Shown here in pieces: positions 13,438 through 20,948 of a stretch of 22,743 nucleotides of DNA. Made by a program: the position numbers and the translations under genes. The stretch is taken from positions 27,180 through 49,922 of the forward strand of contig CAOOMX010000004.1 of NCBI GenBank assembly GCA_948497845.1, written 5' to 3'. This DNA is from an uncultured Bacilli bacterium. Lineage in GTDB: Bacteria; Bacillota_I; Bacilli_A; RF39; UBA660. Under the pieces are notes generated by a model. It ran no database searches, was not told the origin of the DNA, and saw only the letters and a program-made list of their open reading frames with translations. Each line of letters opens with the position of its first letter. Position 1 is the stretch's first letter.

Positions 13438-13938
13438 ATGAAGAAGATATTGATTGATAAACGCAAACTTAGGAACAATCACGATTATGATGAGCTAGTT
13501 AAAGAAATGAATAGTTATACTGATCCAGAGTATAAACCTAAAGATGAAGATAAAGAAGTATGGGAATATAGACGAAAGTATTTTAAAGACTCCTCTAGCA
13601 TCCAAATTGGAGACATAGGTATTATAATTCAACCAAACATGGATGTTACTCCAAATCGTATAAATAAAAATGAGGATAACTACAATATAACATTTCAAGA
13701 TTACACTATCAACTACTATTATAAGGGAGTGTCAATCGGTAAATTTTCAGGATATTTCAAGTCTTTAAGTTTTGATCATATATTAGAAGATTCAGATATT
13801 TTAGAACAGCATATGCACTTAATTCTTGATAGCATACCATTTGATAATTTTAGCGTCAATTATGGAACATATTATGTTGATTGGGGTAATAGACCATTTA
13901 TAACTGATGAAATGTTGGCAGAATTTTCTAGCGGTTAG
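13438..13938 (+). CDS. Hypothetical protein, 166 aa
   Basis: This acidic, Tyr/Asp/Asn-rich soluble protein begins MKKILIDKRKLRNNHDYDEL. Its middle (IGDIGIIIQPNMDV, about 57-70) and later part (IGKFSGYFKSLSF) look like beta strands. The end reads WGNRPFITDEMLAEFSSG. No known domain was recognised. It follows the DnaD-like gene by 10 bases with a weak RBS (AAGTGA), so it is probably translationally dependent on upstream genes. Confidence 0.65.
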   Translation: MKKILIDKRKLRNNHDYDELVKEMNSYTDPEYKPKDEDKEVWEYRRKYFKDSSSIQIGDIGIIIQPNMDVTPNRINKNEDNYNITFQDYTINYYYKGVSIGKFSGYFKSLSFDHILEDSDILEQHMHLILDSIPFDNFSVNYGTYYVDWGNRPFITDEMLAEFSSG

Positions 13939-13967
13939 TCCTGTTTGTTGAGTATAAGAAAAAGTTG

Positions 13968-13982
13968 TTAGGATCGTCCTAA
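13968..13982. repeat. Short perfect inverted repeat
   Basis: TTAGGA TCG TCCTAA forms a 6-bp stem with a 3-base loop between the 13438 and 14006 genes. No T-run follows, so it is not a typical terminator; it may be an operator or an RNA hairpin before the RBS at 13991-13998. Confidence 0.4.
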
Positions 13983-14005
13983 TTGGGTACAAGGTGGTGA
14001 TAAAC

Positions 14006-14305
14006 ATGGTAAGATTTGACCCAGGAGATTTGATTAAATCTCCGTCGGTAGAAGATAAATTCTTAAATGTACAAGACTATAAGAAAGAACTATTGCAATG
14101 TATGTTCTTATATATAGTTGGAGTTTGGGAAGGCAAAGATAACAAAGAAGTAGATACAATAATCCAAGAAGCTTTAAATAGCAAAGGTAAGTTGACTACT
14201 TCATTTAAAACAAGTCAAGGAACAATTAAGGTTACAACTGATTTAGATATTAAGAAAACAATATTAGAATTTGAAGGTGAAGATTATGAGAGCAAGATTA
14301 AATGA
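14006..14305 (+). CDS. Hypothetical protein, 99 aa
   Basis: This small protein begins MVRFDPGDLIKSPSVEDKFL. It has a helical centre (YKKELLQCMFLYIVGVWEGK) and a beta-like end (GTIKVTTDLDIKKTILEFE). The start ATG at 14006 is supported by AAGGTGGT at 13991-13998; an in-frame GTG at 13994 overlaps that site. Its end overlaps the next gene by 20 bases. Family not recognised. Confidence 0.65.
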   Translation: MVRFDPGDLIKSPSVEDKFLNVQDYKKELLQCMFLYIVGVWEGKDNKEVDTIIQEALNSKGKLTTSFKTSQGTIKVTTDLDIKKTILEFEGEDYESKIK

Positions 14306-14570
14306 AGAAGATAAAATGAGAGTATTAAACACTGTTACGACGAATATTCTATCTAACATGGATAATATGAATATTAGTCAAGATGACAATAAGATAAATG
14401 ATTATACAGAATTTTTAAGTGCAAGGACAAATATTAGTAAAACAAGATTAAAGAAGATGCTAACAATGGATGTCGTTAAGTTAATAACACTTACGGATAT
14501 AGTTCAAATAGCAAATGCCATAGGTATAGAGCCTAAAGAATTGGTTTGTGAGAATGAAATAAGTAAGTAA
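14286..14570 (+). CDS. XRE-like HTH protein, 94 aa
   Basis: The build is like the 12894 protein: an N-terminal helix, then FLSARTNISKTRLKKMLTMD (about 42-61) as HTH and LITLTDIVQIANAIGIEPKE (64-83) as final helix. The start at 14286 is preferred because GAAGGTGA lies at 14273-14280; an upstream TTG at 14271 has no RBS. Followed by a terminator. It may be a regulator or an accessory DNA-binding protein; the pairing with the similar protein at 12894 suggests divergence from a duplication. Confidence 0.7.
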   Translation: MRARLNEEDKMRVLNTVTTNILSNMDNMNISQDDNKINDYTEFLSARTNISKTRLKKMLTMDVVKLITLTDIVQIANAIGIEPKELVCENEISK

Positions 14571-14613
14571 ACGCCCGACATTGGTTATATTGTGGGGTGT
14601 CCTCTTTCTTTTC
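14571..14613 (+). terminator. Terminator after the 14286 gene
   Basis: ACGCCCGACA (14571-14580) pairs with TGTGGGGTGT (14591-14600), with one mismatch and one G-T pair and a 10-base loop. It is followed by a T-rich stretch CCTCTTTCTTTTC. It closes the 9837-14570 run. Confidence 0.7.
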
Positions 14614-14651
14614 AAAGTTCATGTGGTTACAATCGTTCACATAGTTAAATG

Positions 14652-14682
14652 AGTGGTAGATTATGATACCACTTCTCTTTTA
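14652..14682 (+). terminator. Second hairpin, possible terminator
   Basis: AGTGGTA (14652-14658) and TACCACT (14667-14673) form a perfect 7-bp stem with an 8-base loop, followed by TCTCTTTTA. The T-run is interrupted, so it may instead be a DNA site near the resolvase region. Confidence 0.45.
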
Positions 14683-14706
14683 CAAGTTGGTGTTCGATAA
14701 ATCATT

Positions 14707-14806
14707 TGATTAATCGGTCATTGAATTTAATGATAAATTATAGGTCAAAATCGGTTTATTACTCCAAATGTGTTTGATTAAAGAAAATCATGATTAATCG
14801 GTCATT
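14707..14806. repeat. Direct repeats upstream of resolvase, candidate res site
   Basis: TGATTAATCGGTCATT occurs at 14707-14722 and again at 14791-14806, 84 bases apart. Between them lie related words such as AATCGGTTTA (14749-14758) and GTTTGATTAA (14772-14781). Resolvases of the Tn3 type bind several related subsites just upstream of their gene, and this position and make-up fit. The crossover subsite cannot be identified by eye. Confidence 0.6.
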
Positions 14807-14824
14807 TGGTAGAAAGGAGTTATT

Positions 14825-15445
14825 ATGGATGATATAAACGAAACGTATGGAATTGCCAGATGTTCAACCAATAAACAAGACGTCCAATATGAAATCACAG
14901 AGTTAGTTAAAAAAGGAGTTCCAAAGCAAAACATATTTATTGAATATATTACTGGTAAAGCTGATTTATCAAAACGAACAGAATTAGATAAGTTATTTAA
15001 AATAGTTAAGCCTGGTATCTCAAAAATCGTAGCAACAGATATAACGAGGGTTGCTAGAAATCCTAAGGCATTTTATGAAATTATGGAATTTGTTGAGGAG
15101 AATAAGTTATGTTTAGAAATAGGCACTTTAAAAGTAGATTGTAGAAATGCTGAAATGGATATAATGACATCAACGATGTTACAGGTACTTTCAATTTTTT
15201 CAAGTTTTGATCTTAAGATGAAGATATTTCAAATTAAATTAGGATTAAAGAATGCGGTTGATGAAGGCACTAAGTTAGGACGACCAGTAGTTACAAAAAA
15301 GGATTTAGAAGATAATCCTAAATTTTTGAAGTATTATTATCAATATAAAAATAAGCAAATCACTCTGATTGAGATGACACGACTACTAAATTTATCTAGC
15401 AGGTCAACTACATATAGATGGTTGAGTATATTTGAAGACAAATAG
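14825..15445 (+). CDS. Small serine recombinase (resolvase)
   Basis: This 206-residue protein has the catalytic core of the resolvase/invertase family. The N-terminal strand GIARCSTNKQDV carries the nucleophile S14, followed by ISKIVATDITRVARNPKAF with the conserved Arg pair, and SSFDLKMKIFQIKLGLKNA as the E-helix region leading to GTKLGRP. The C-terminal HTH is about 180-202 (ITLIEMTRLLNLSSRSTTYRW). It is a small resolvase, not a large integrase. With the upstream repeats it probably resolves dimers of the circular form. AAAGGAG at 14813-14819 is the RBS. Confidence 0.9.
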   Translation: MDDINETYGIARCSTNKQDVQYEITELVKKGVPKQNIFIEYITGKADLSKRTELDKLFKIVKPGISKIVATDITRVARNPKAFYEIMEFVEENKLCLEIGTLKVDCRNAEMDIMTSTMLQVLSIFSSFDLKMKIFQIKLGLKNAVDEGTKLGRPVVTKKDLEDNPKFLKYYYQYKNKQITLIEMTRLLNLSSRSTTYRWLSIFEDK

Positions 15446-15451
15446 AATATT

Positions 15452-15475
15452 GAAGTGAGAAAATCACTTCTTTTT
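15452..15475. terminator. Convergent terminator between 15445 and 15464
   Basis: GAAGTGA (15452-15458) pairs with TCACTTC (15464-15470) with a 5-base loop, followed by TTTTT (15471-15475). It ends the resolvase transcript; the stem overlaps the stop of the minus-strand gene. T-richness on the minus strand is poorer. Confidence 0.8.
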
Positions 15476-16645
15476 GTTTATATAACTTTCTAATTCATCA
15501 AGTAATATATCAACATCATGTTTTTTAGAATGTATCTTCTGAGATTTATTCATAGAGATATAGTTATTAGCTTTTAGGACTAAATCTTTAGGCAACTTTT
15601 TCTTATACTTATCGACTAACTTTTCAATCCTATCTATGTGTTCTAATTTCTCTTTACGACACTTTTCTTGTCTAATATTTACGTTAGAAATTTCACAATC
15701 ACTACATCTAAGTACATTTCCCAATACAGGATTTCCGCAATCCTCACAGATACTAATAGGGATACGTTTATCATTAATATCAATAATATTATAGTTTTCA
15801 GCTAGATACAACTTGAAAATATGCCATAAAACACCCATTATATTCTCATATTGTCTTGTCATTTTATATATTCCAGATTCATAATCATATGACAACTTAT
15901 TATATCCATATAGGTTATATATATGAGAGAGTTCATATAAGTATATAATTTGATTTACTATATTTATATACAATTTATCATTAGGATCACTTTTACCAGT
16001 AATAAAATCAGAAAAAGTAATAGGATCTTTTTTGCTAATAGTCTTACCATTAGATATATACTTAGTGTTAATAATTGCATATGTCACAAGATAGCAAAAA
16101 ATTGCCATATCAATAAGCGTGCCATCATCAACATAGGACCAATATTTATTAGTTTCCTCATCTTTAACATCAGATTGTTCTATTACAGGAATGAAATTAT
16201 CTAATAACCATGCTTTCAATTTTTCATTACTTGTCTTAAGATTATTATTCTTAAGTAAGATGTAATTATTACCTGAAATATTAAAAGAACGATTAATACC
16301 CAAAATTTCATCTAATTGATGTCTAACATCTCTAATTTTACTATCCGTCATAAAATTATGAACATCATTTCTCAAAAGTGTATTATGTATATCAAGATTA
16401 AGAAAGCCATTGTCTTCTATTATTATATTAGATATGTTCTTATCTTTATTATCATTATACAATTTTCTCCCTAATTCAATAAAAGAACGATACATTTGAT
16501 TTAGTTGGTCAGCAGTTAAATTATTAACATATTCAGATGGTATGGCTTCTAGGTAATAAGCTCCTCTAGATTTCATAATTCTAACTTTGTTACTTTTAAT
16601 AAGTTTCTTTGTTTTTATTGAAATTGTCCTATCATTTAACGCCAT
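15464..16645 (-). CDS. Zinc-ribbon protein of unknown family, 393 aa
   Basis: The protein begins MALNDRTISIKTKKLIKSNK. A basic N-terminus is followed by a long helical middle rich in Asn, Tyr and Ile (about 60-300). A zinc ribbon ICEDCGNPVLGNVLRCSDCE lies at about residues 313-332, then a Lys-rich coiled end. The ribbon placed before a basic tail resembles CGNR-type or toxin-associated proteins, but no match is clear. Start: AAGGAG about 8 bases before ATG 16645 beats an upstream in-frame ATG near 16684. It is the only long minus-strand gene in the right half and is divergent from the replication operon. Such isolated, oppositely oriented genes are often cargo. Confidence 0.7.
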   Translation of the reverse strand: MALNDRTISIKTKKLIKSNKVRIMKSRGAYYLEAIPSEYVNNLTADQLNQMYRSFIELGRKLYNDNKDKNISNIIIEDNGFLNLDIHNTLLRNDVHNFMTDSKIRDVRHQLDEILGINRSFNISGNNYILLKNNNLKTSNEKLKAWLLDNFIPVIEQSDVKDEETNKYWSYVDDGTLIDMAIFCYLVTYAIINTKYISNGKTISKKDPITFSDFITGKSDPNDKLYINIVNQIIYLYELSHIYNLYGYNKLSYDYESGIYKMTRQYENIMGVLWHIFKLYLAENYNIIDINDKRIPISICEDCGNPVLGNVLRCSDCEISNVNIRQEKCRKEKLEHIDRIEKLVDKYKKKLPKDLVLKANNYISMNKSQKIHSKKHDVDILLDELESYINKKK

Positions 16646-16674
16646 AATTTCACTCCTTTTTAAATTATTTATAT

Positions 16675-16748
16675 TGTCACACAAGTGTCACAAAAAGTCA
16701 AGTGATTTATTAAAAAAAGTGTGAAATAATGTAATTGTTCTGGAACAA
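16675..16748. promoter_or_regulatory. Divergent control region with dyads
   Basis: Between the minus-strand zinc-ribbon gene and the 16794 operon are two symmetric sites. TTGTCACACAAGTGTCACAA (16675-16694) is palindromic except at one pair and overlaps a likely minus-strand promoter (TTGACT, 17 bases, GACAAT). TTGTTCTGGAACAA (16735-16748) is a perfect dyad with a 2-base centre, upstream of the plus-strand -10. Confidence 0.55.
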
Positions 16749-16774
16749 ACTATTAGTTTATTGCAAGAGACTAA

Positions 16775-16780
16775 TATAAT
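16775..16780 (+). promoter_or_regulatory. -10 box of the replication operon
   Basis: TATAAT at 16775-16780 lies before the RBS GGAG (16784-16787). No good -35 hexamer is found; the dyad at 16735-16748 lies just upstream, where an activator or repressor could act. Confidence 0.5.
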
Positions 16781-16793
16781 TTAGGAGAAAATT

Positions 16794-17204
16794 ATGGAAG
16801 AAAGATTTAAAACAAAATTACAAATTAGAGATTTATGTAATCAAATAATTAATTTAGATATGGAGAAATATGATTTATCATCTATAACTTTTAAGCTTAA
16901 AGGGTTTAGTTTTATAAAAATTGTAGTGGAAGGATATATTACTGACTTAAACACATACTTCAATATAACTTTACCAGAAGTACCTTATTTTAAGCTAGTT
17001 GAGTTATTCGATGTAATTCAGAAACATTCTAATATTAAAAATGAATATCAAGAAATACTTTACCCTTTAGAATGTAAAATATACTTTACTGCATCAAATC
17101 TATGTAGTGGATGGCAAGTTAAATTTGTTTCACGAGATATTGATTTAGAAGAATTAACATATTCAGTAAATCCAGAAGAATGGGAAAAGGACGTTAGACT
17201 ATGA
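16794..17204 (+). CDS. Hypothetical protein, 136 aa
   Basis: This protein begins MEERFKTKLQIRDLCNQIIN. It contains two beta-rich stretches (ITFKLKGFSFIKIVVEGYIT and YPLECKIYFTASNLCSGWQV) around a helical centre, giving a small alpha/beta layout. No family was recognised. Its stop overlaps the start of the replication initiator-like gene (ATGA), so the two are translationally coupled and may act together in replication control. Confidence 0.7.
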   Translation: MEERFKTKLQIRDLCNQIINLDMEKYDLSSITFKLKGFSFIKIVVEGYITDLNTYFNITLPEVPYFKLVELFDVIQKHSNIKNEYQEILYPLECKIYFTASNLCSGWQVKFVSRDIDLEELTYSVNPEEWEKDVRL

Positions 17205-18193
17205 AAACTAAAACACAAGAATTCAAAAGTTGTTATGATGAACTACTATCAAAGTTATTCTTAATGACTTTTGAAGACAATATTAGTTATACAGAAGTAA
17301 CCAATAATAAAGGAGAAACATCAATTAGTTTAGTATCAGATGAACCACAGTTAATTCAAAGAAACACAGAGAATAATAGTTGTTATTATGCAAATAATTT
17401 TACCAATAATCCGTGGTATTACAACAATGTATTTGATTTGACAGCACATGAAATACTTATCTACTCATTATTGTTACATAAATGTATAGTAGAACAATCA
17501 GAAGCAAGCACTATATCTTATAAGGAATTACAACAATTAAGAAATAAAAGAGTTGGCAATTCAAAAGTTGTAGATGATACTACTCTTAATGCTTATGATA
17601 AAGCATTCGAAGGATTATGCAAGAAAAGACTTAAATATGATATAGGTAATTCAAGACAAAATAAAAATATTACATACAGACAGTATGAACAACCACTACT
17701 TATGGTATGGAATCTAAAAGAACAATCTAATGGTGATATGATTTTCGATTATTCACTAGGACCATTTGGTAAAACATTAATTGAATCTAAAAGATATTCT
17801 AATCTAGTGCCAGCCAAATATTTCACACTTAATTTTAAAGAAGTTATGACTTATGAAATTGCACTTTATGTATGTAGAATAATTTACATAAATAAAAGGA
17901 AGAAGAAACCAATTATTATCACTCTTAATTCTATTATGAAGAATATTAGCAAGTTTATAGATTCAGAAAAATATGGTTTAGTGAAATATTGTGATGCTTT
18001 ATATTATAGTGGTCCTAATGTAAAGAGATTATGGCATAGTGTCATTATGAAAGTAATTGAATTATTAGATACATTAAAGATTGAATTGAAAATCAAGGAT
18101 TATGTAGGCAATTATGATATTATAGAAAATTCACCATACTCAGTCCATTATCAATTCAAAGAAGTTAAATGGATTATCTATTTATACAACTGA
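17201..18193 (+). CDS. Replication initiator-like protein, 330 aa
   Basis: The layout resembles plasmid RepA/Rep_3-type initiators with two winged-helix domains. The first is LTAHEILIYSLLLHKCIVEQ (about 85-104) followed by ISYKELQQLRNKR and YDKAFEGLCKKRLKYD (about 108-150). A central MIFDYSLGPFGKTLIESKRY segment leads to the second, MTYEIALYVCRIIYINKRKK (about 224-243) with ITLNSIMKNI. No nicking (rolling-circle) motif is seen, so theta-type initiation is more likely. It is coupled to the small upstream gene and followed by a leader region, a basic protein and the helicase. Family assignment is by pattern and is moderately supported. Confidence 0.65.
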   Translation: MKTKTQEFKSCYDELLSKLFLMTFEDNISYTEVTNNKGETSISLVSDEPQLIQRNTENNSCYYANNFTNNPWYYNNVFDLTAHEILIYSLLLHKCIVEQSEASTISYKELQQLRNKRVGNSKVVDDTTLNAYDKAFEGLCKKRLKYDIGNSRQNKNITYRQYEQPLLMVWNLKEQSNGDMIFDYSLGPFGKTLIESKRYSNLVPAKYFTLNFKEVMTYEIALYVCRIIYINKRKKKPIIITLNSIMKNISKFIDSEKYGLVKYCDALYYSGPNVKRLWHSVIMKVIELLDTLKIELKIKDYVGNYDIIENSPYSVHYQFKEVKWIIYLYN

Positions 18194-18357
18194 TGTTCAA
18201 TCTCTAGCAATTAGAGTTTTATATATAACAACTAGAGTTTATTAGATAAACACAAAGTATGATAAATAAAGGGATTTAAGGTATATAAAAATTTCAATAC
18301 ACAAGACTCTAAGTCGATGTCAAAGCCTTAGTCCCCCACAGAATGGAGGTAAAAATA
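18194..18357 (+). other. Leader/possible origin region between initiator and helicase genes
   Basis: CTCTA (18202-18206) and TAGAG (18212-18216) form a weak terminator-like hairpin followed by TTTT. GTTTATTAGATAAAC (18237-18251) is a perfect dyad, and TAGAGTTT occurs twice (18212 and 18233). Further on, GACTCTAAG near 18304 can pair with CTTAGTC near 18327. A run of C (18333-18337) faces the RBS GGAGG (18345-18349), which could mask it. These features suggest an RNA-level control or an origin, but nothing is proven. Confidence 0.45.
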
Positions 18358-18540
18358 ATGAAATATTATATACGTGGACTAAAGAAAATGGAAAAGGAAG
18401 AAGAGAAAATGGAAAAGCAAACGGATAGAGTTTTAAAAATAACCCCTAATATGATATTTAAAACTACTATGCTAAATAAAAGAATTTCAAAACAAAATGA
18501 AAAACGAACAATTCAAAAGAATGAGGAACAAAGAATATGA
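18358..18540 (+). CDS. Small basic protein, 60 aa
   Basis: This Lys/Glu-rich peptide begins MKYYIRGLKKMEKEEEKMEK and ends in a basic stretch (RISKQNEKRTIQKNEEQRI). It is probably helical. The ATG follows GGAGGT (18345-18350). Its stop overlaps the helicase start (ATGA), so its main role may be to couple translation, though DNA- or RNA-binding is possible. No family was recognised. Confidence 0.55.
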   Translation: MKYYIRGLKKMEKEEEKMEKQTDRVLKITPNMIFKTTMLNKRISKQNEKRTIQKNEEQRI

Positions 18541-20648
18541 AAAACGAACAAATCAAAAGTGATAATGAGGCAAAAGTAATTGCTATGTTAAATACACCTA
18601 TCCCTAAAGAATTAGTATCTAATGGAATAGCAACATTCTTTGACTCACCAGAGGATACATATCTCTGTTCAGATAATAATAGTAAAGATAATAAACAGAA
18701 GCAGAAAAAAGCAAAAAAGACTCAAGAAGTTACTTCTGATAAAGAGAATTCTACTACTAATGATAGTACTCAAGAAGTTACTTCTGATAAAGAGGGTTCT
18801 ACTACTAATGATAGTACTCAAGAAGTTATTCCAACTAATAAGATTTTTGATAACGATTCAAATTGGTATTATGTAGTTGAAAATCAAGCATCATATGGAA
18901 ATTCAAATGGAAAAATTTATAATATTGATAAGGATGGAAACCTTATTGCTAGTCTTAATATGCATGGACTTATAACACCTAAAGTAGAACAGTTAGAGGG
19001 TAATATAATAAGTCAAGAAGATAAAGAACAAATCCTCAAAAGCATTACTAATAGCATTGAGCAAATCAATTTTCTTCCAAAGCAAAAAGAGTTAGCAAAA
19101 GAAATAAAAGGATTCCCAGAAATAAATGAGCCAATACTAAAAATATTAGATTTAAAAGATGTTTGTCTTAAATTTAAAGATGAGAGATCTTTAATTCGTG
19201 CAATCTTTATAGCAAAGGATAACGATATATTTAAAGCATTGTTATCTATAGCTGCATTAAATAAAGTAGACTTATTCAATCAACTAATTGACAAGCAGAT
19301 TTTTCGGGAATCTGACTTTCGCTACTATTTTACTACTTCTGGTTTAGACCAAGCCTGCAAAACAATTTATGAAACCATGATTTATTGGGTGGATGAATAT
19401 TCTAAAATGCCATCCGTAGAGTTCCTTTTAAGTCAAATACAAGTACCATATTACAAAGAAATCGTAGATAGATATCTTTGGGATGAAGAAACTATTAAGA
19501 CTTGGGTTGATGCTAATTATATAAAAATGAAAGAACATAAGTTTAATTATTTATTAGAAGAAATTAGAAAAGGTAAAATCAAAGGAATAAATAGTGTTAT
19601 TGACTCACTAAGTAATATTGAAGAAACATATAAACCTTATGATGAAAAGTTACAAGATCCATATAATGATTTAAAGGAATATATTGAGTCTAAAGAAAAT
19701 GAAGTAACATTATTCACAGGTATAAAACCATTAGATGACAAACAATTTACTATTGCTAAAGGGAAAATATGTTCAGTATTTGCTTACACAGGAAGTTTTA
19801 AAACCATGTTTTGTACTAATGTAGCATATAAATTATTAGGATTAAACACTAATGTTGTTTATATGTCATTAGAGATTGATAAACGAGAAATGTATATCAA
19901 CTTTCTATCAAGATATTCATATGATGATGGTTCCCCACTATCACACAGTGATATTAAATGTTGTAACTTAGGTGATAATGATAAGAAATATTTATTTGAA
20001 GAATTACAACCAAATTTTACACAAAGAAGAAAGAATCATTTAATTATATTTGATGAAACAGATTTAACAACTAATACTCAAAGTGAATGCACCAAATTAT
20101 TATCTAATGCAGAAAATGAGTTTATTAAAAGAACAGGACACGGTGTTGACTTACTAATTGTAGACCATATAAATTTATTAAAATTTAGTGAAGAACGTAA
20201 GATGAATGATTATGCAGCTGTAAATCATTGGATGAGTTACTTCCGTAAGAATGCCATAGATTTTTTAGGCACAGGTAGACAAATTGCTATATTATGTGCA
20301 GCCCAGAGTTCACGAGAAGGTTTTAAAGAAGCTACTAAAAATAAAGGTAAATATTCTCTAACAAATATTGCAGAAGGAAACGAGATAGAACGTTCTTCAT
20401 CATATGTATTATCAATTTATACTTCAGATGATGATAAGAAAGCAAATAAAACAAAAATGCAAATACTAAAGTATCGTGATGGCAACCATACAGATGACTT
20501 ACTGGAAGTTTTAATTGATCCAAAGTATTATGCTTTTGGAGTTATAGAAAATCTTTATAGTTCTGGAGATACAAAAATGTATAACATTCCAGGTAACAAC
20601 ATCTCTAGTAATAGCAATACATTTTGTAGACCATCAAGGAAAATATAA
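18537..20648 (+). CDS. DnaB-like replicative helicase, 703 aa
   Basis: Residues about 390-680 match the RecA-like core of DnaB helicases: a lead-in LFTGIKPLDDKQFTIAKGKI, Walker A-like AYTGSFKT (416-423), VVYMSLEIDKREMYINFLSR, Walker B DLLIVDHINLL (538-548) and the later CAAQSSREGF (the DnaB strand with Gln). In Walker A the Gly before Lys422 is Phe, a deviation from GKT. A long N-terminal part has Lys-rich sequence, an acidic 16-residue repeat (STTNDSTQEVTSDKE), and a helical domain (about 180-390) resembling a diverged DnaB N-domain. It is longer than typical DnaB (about 450-500 residues). It probably acts with the DnaD-like and initiator proteins at the element's origin. Confidence 0.85.
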   Translation: MKNEQIKSDNEAKVIAMLNTPIPKELVSNGIATFFDSPEDTYLCSDNNSKDNKQKQKKAKKTQEVTSDKENSTTNDSTQEVTSDKEGSTTNDSTQEVIPTNKIFDNDSNWYYVVENQASYGNSNGKIYNIDKDGNLIASLNMHGLITPKVEQLEGNIISQEDKEQILKSITNSIEQINFLPKQKELAKEIKGFPEINEPILKILDLKDVCLKFKDERSLIRAIFIAKDNDIFKALLSIAALNKVDLFNQLIDKQIFRESDFRYYFTTSGLDQACKTIYETMIYWVDEYSKMPSVEFLLSQIQVPYYKEIVDRYLWDEETIKTWVDANYIKMKEHKFNYLLEEIRKGKIKGINSVIDSLSNIEETYKPYDEKLQDPYNDLKEYIESKENEVTLFTGIKPLDDKQFTIAKGKICSVFAYTGSFKTMFCTNVAYKLLGLNTNVVYMSLEIDKREMYINFLSRYSYDDGSPLSHSDIKCCNLGDNDKKYLFEELQPNFTQRRKNHLIIFDETDLTTNTQSECTKLLSNAENEFIKRTGHGVDLLIVDHINLLKFSEERKMNDYAAVNHWMSYFRKNAIDFLGTGRQIAILCAAQSSREGFKEATKNKGKYSLTNIAEGNEIERSSSYVLSIYTSDDDKKANKTKMQILKYRDGNHTDDLLEVLIDPKYYAFGVIENLYSSGDTKMYNIPGNNISSNSNTFCRPSRKI
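18720..18830 (+). repeat. 48-bp tandem repeat in helicase gene
   Basis: A 48-base unit starting ACTCAAGAAGTTACTTCTGA is present at 18720-18767 and 18768-18815, with a partial third at 18816-18830. The units encode STTNDSTQEVTSDKE(N/G) and keep the reading frame, so copy-number changes would lengthen or shorten an acidic linker without a frameshift. Confidence 0.9.
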
Positions 20649-20660
20649 AGGTGATTAAAG

Positions 20661-20927
20661 ATGATATCACAGAAACAATTTAAAGAAATATTGAAACAAC
20701 CATTATCAATTTTGGGTATGCTTCTTGATAACTATTTACGATTTGTTAGACTAGGAGTTAGGAAACATCACCCGTTAAATAAGTCAATTCACAATCTTCC
20801 TTATTTTGCATATATTTCATTGAGGAGGAATCCGAAAATGAAAGTAATTGCTCATTTTAAGGAAGACGGAGAAAACTTACAAAAGTTGGTAGAACAACTA
20901 TTATTAGAGGTGGTAGTTATTAAGTAA
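20661..20927 (+). CDS. Hypothetical protein containing a TnpW-like end, 88 aa
   Basis: The ATG at 20661 follows AAGGTGATTA and encodes MISQKQFKEILKQPLSILGM and onward to FAYISLRRNPK, joined in frame to the TnpW-like peptide MKVIAHFKEDGENLQKLVEQ and its end LLLEVVVIK. The first part has a hydrophobic helix and no match I recognise. An internal start (20838) with a very strong RBS is likely used too, so this frame may give two products. Confidence 0.5.
   Translation: MISQKQFKEILKQPLSILGMLLDNYLRFVRLGVRKHHPLNKSIHNLPYFAYISLRRNPKMKVIAHFKEDGENLQKLVEQLLLEVVVIK
20838..20927 (+). CDS. TnpW-like small ORF upstream of integrase
   Basis: GAGGAGGAA at 20822-20830 precedes the ATG at 20838, giving a 29-residue peptide with pattern MKVIAHFKEDGENLQKLVEQ. 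Small ORFs of this pattern (often labelled TnpW) are repeatedly found directly before large serine recombinase genes of Bacillota elements. Their function is not known to me. The same frame continues upstream to 20661, so both an 88-aa and a 29-aa product are possible. Confidence 0.65.
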   Translation: MKVIAHFKEDGENLQKLVEQLLLEVVVIK

Positions 20928-20948
20928 TTATAGATTGGAGGGATATTT

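Noticed and set aside
15950..16204. 84-aa plus-strand ORF inside the zinc-ribbon gene
   Set aside because: It is an antisense frame of a longer gene with typical coding composition and has no RBS.
19013..19279. Minus-strand ORFs within the helicase and integrase genes
   Set aside because: They are shadows of long plus-strand genes with motif support.
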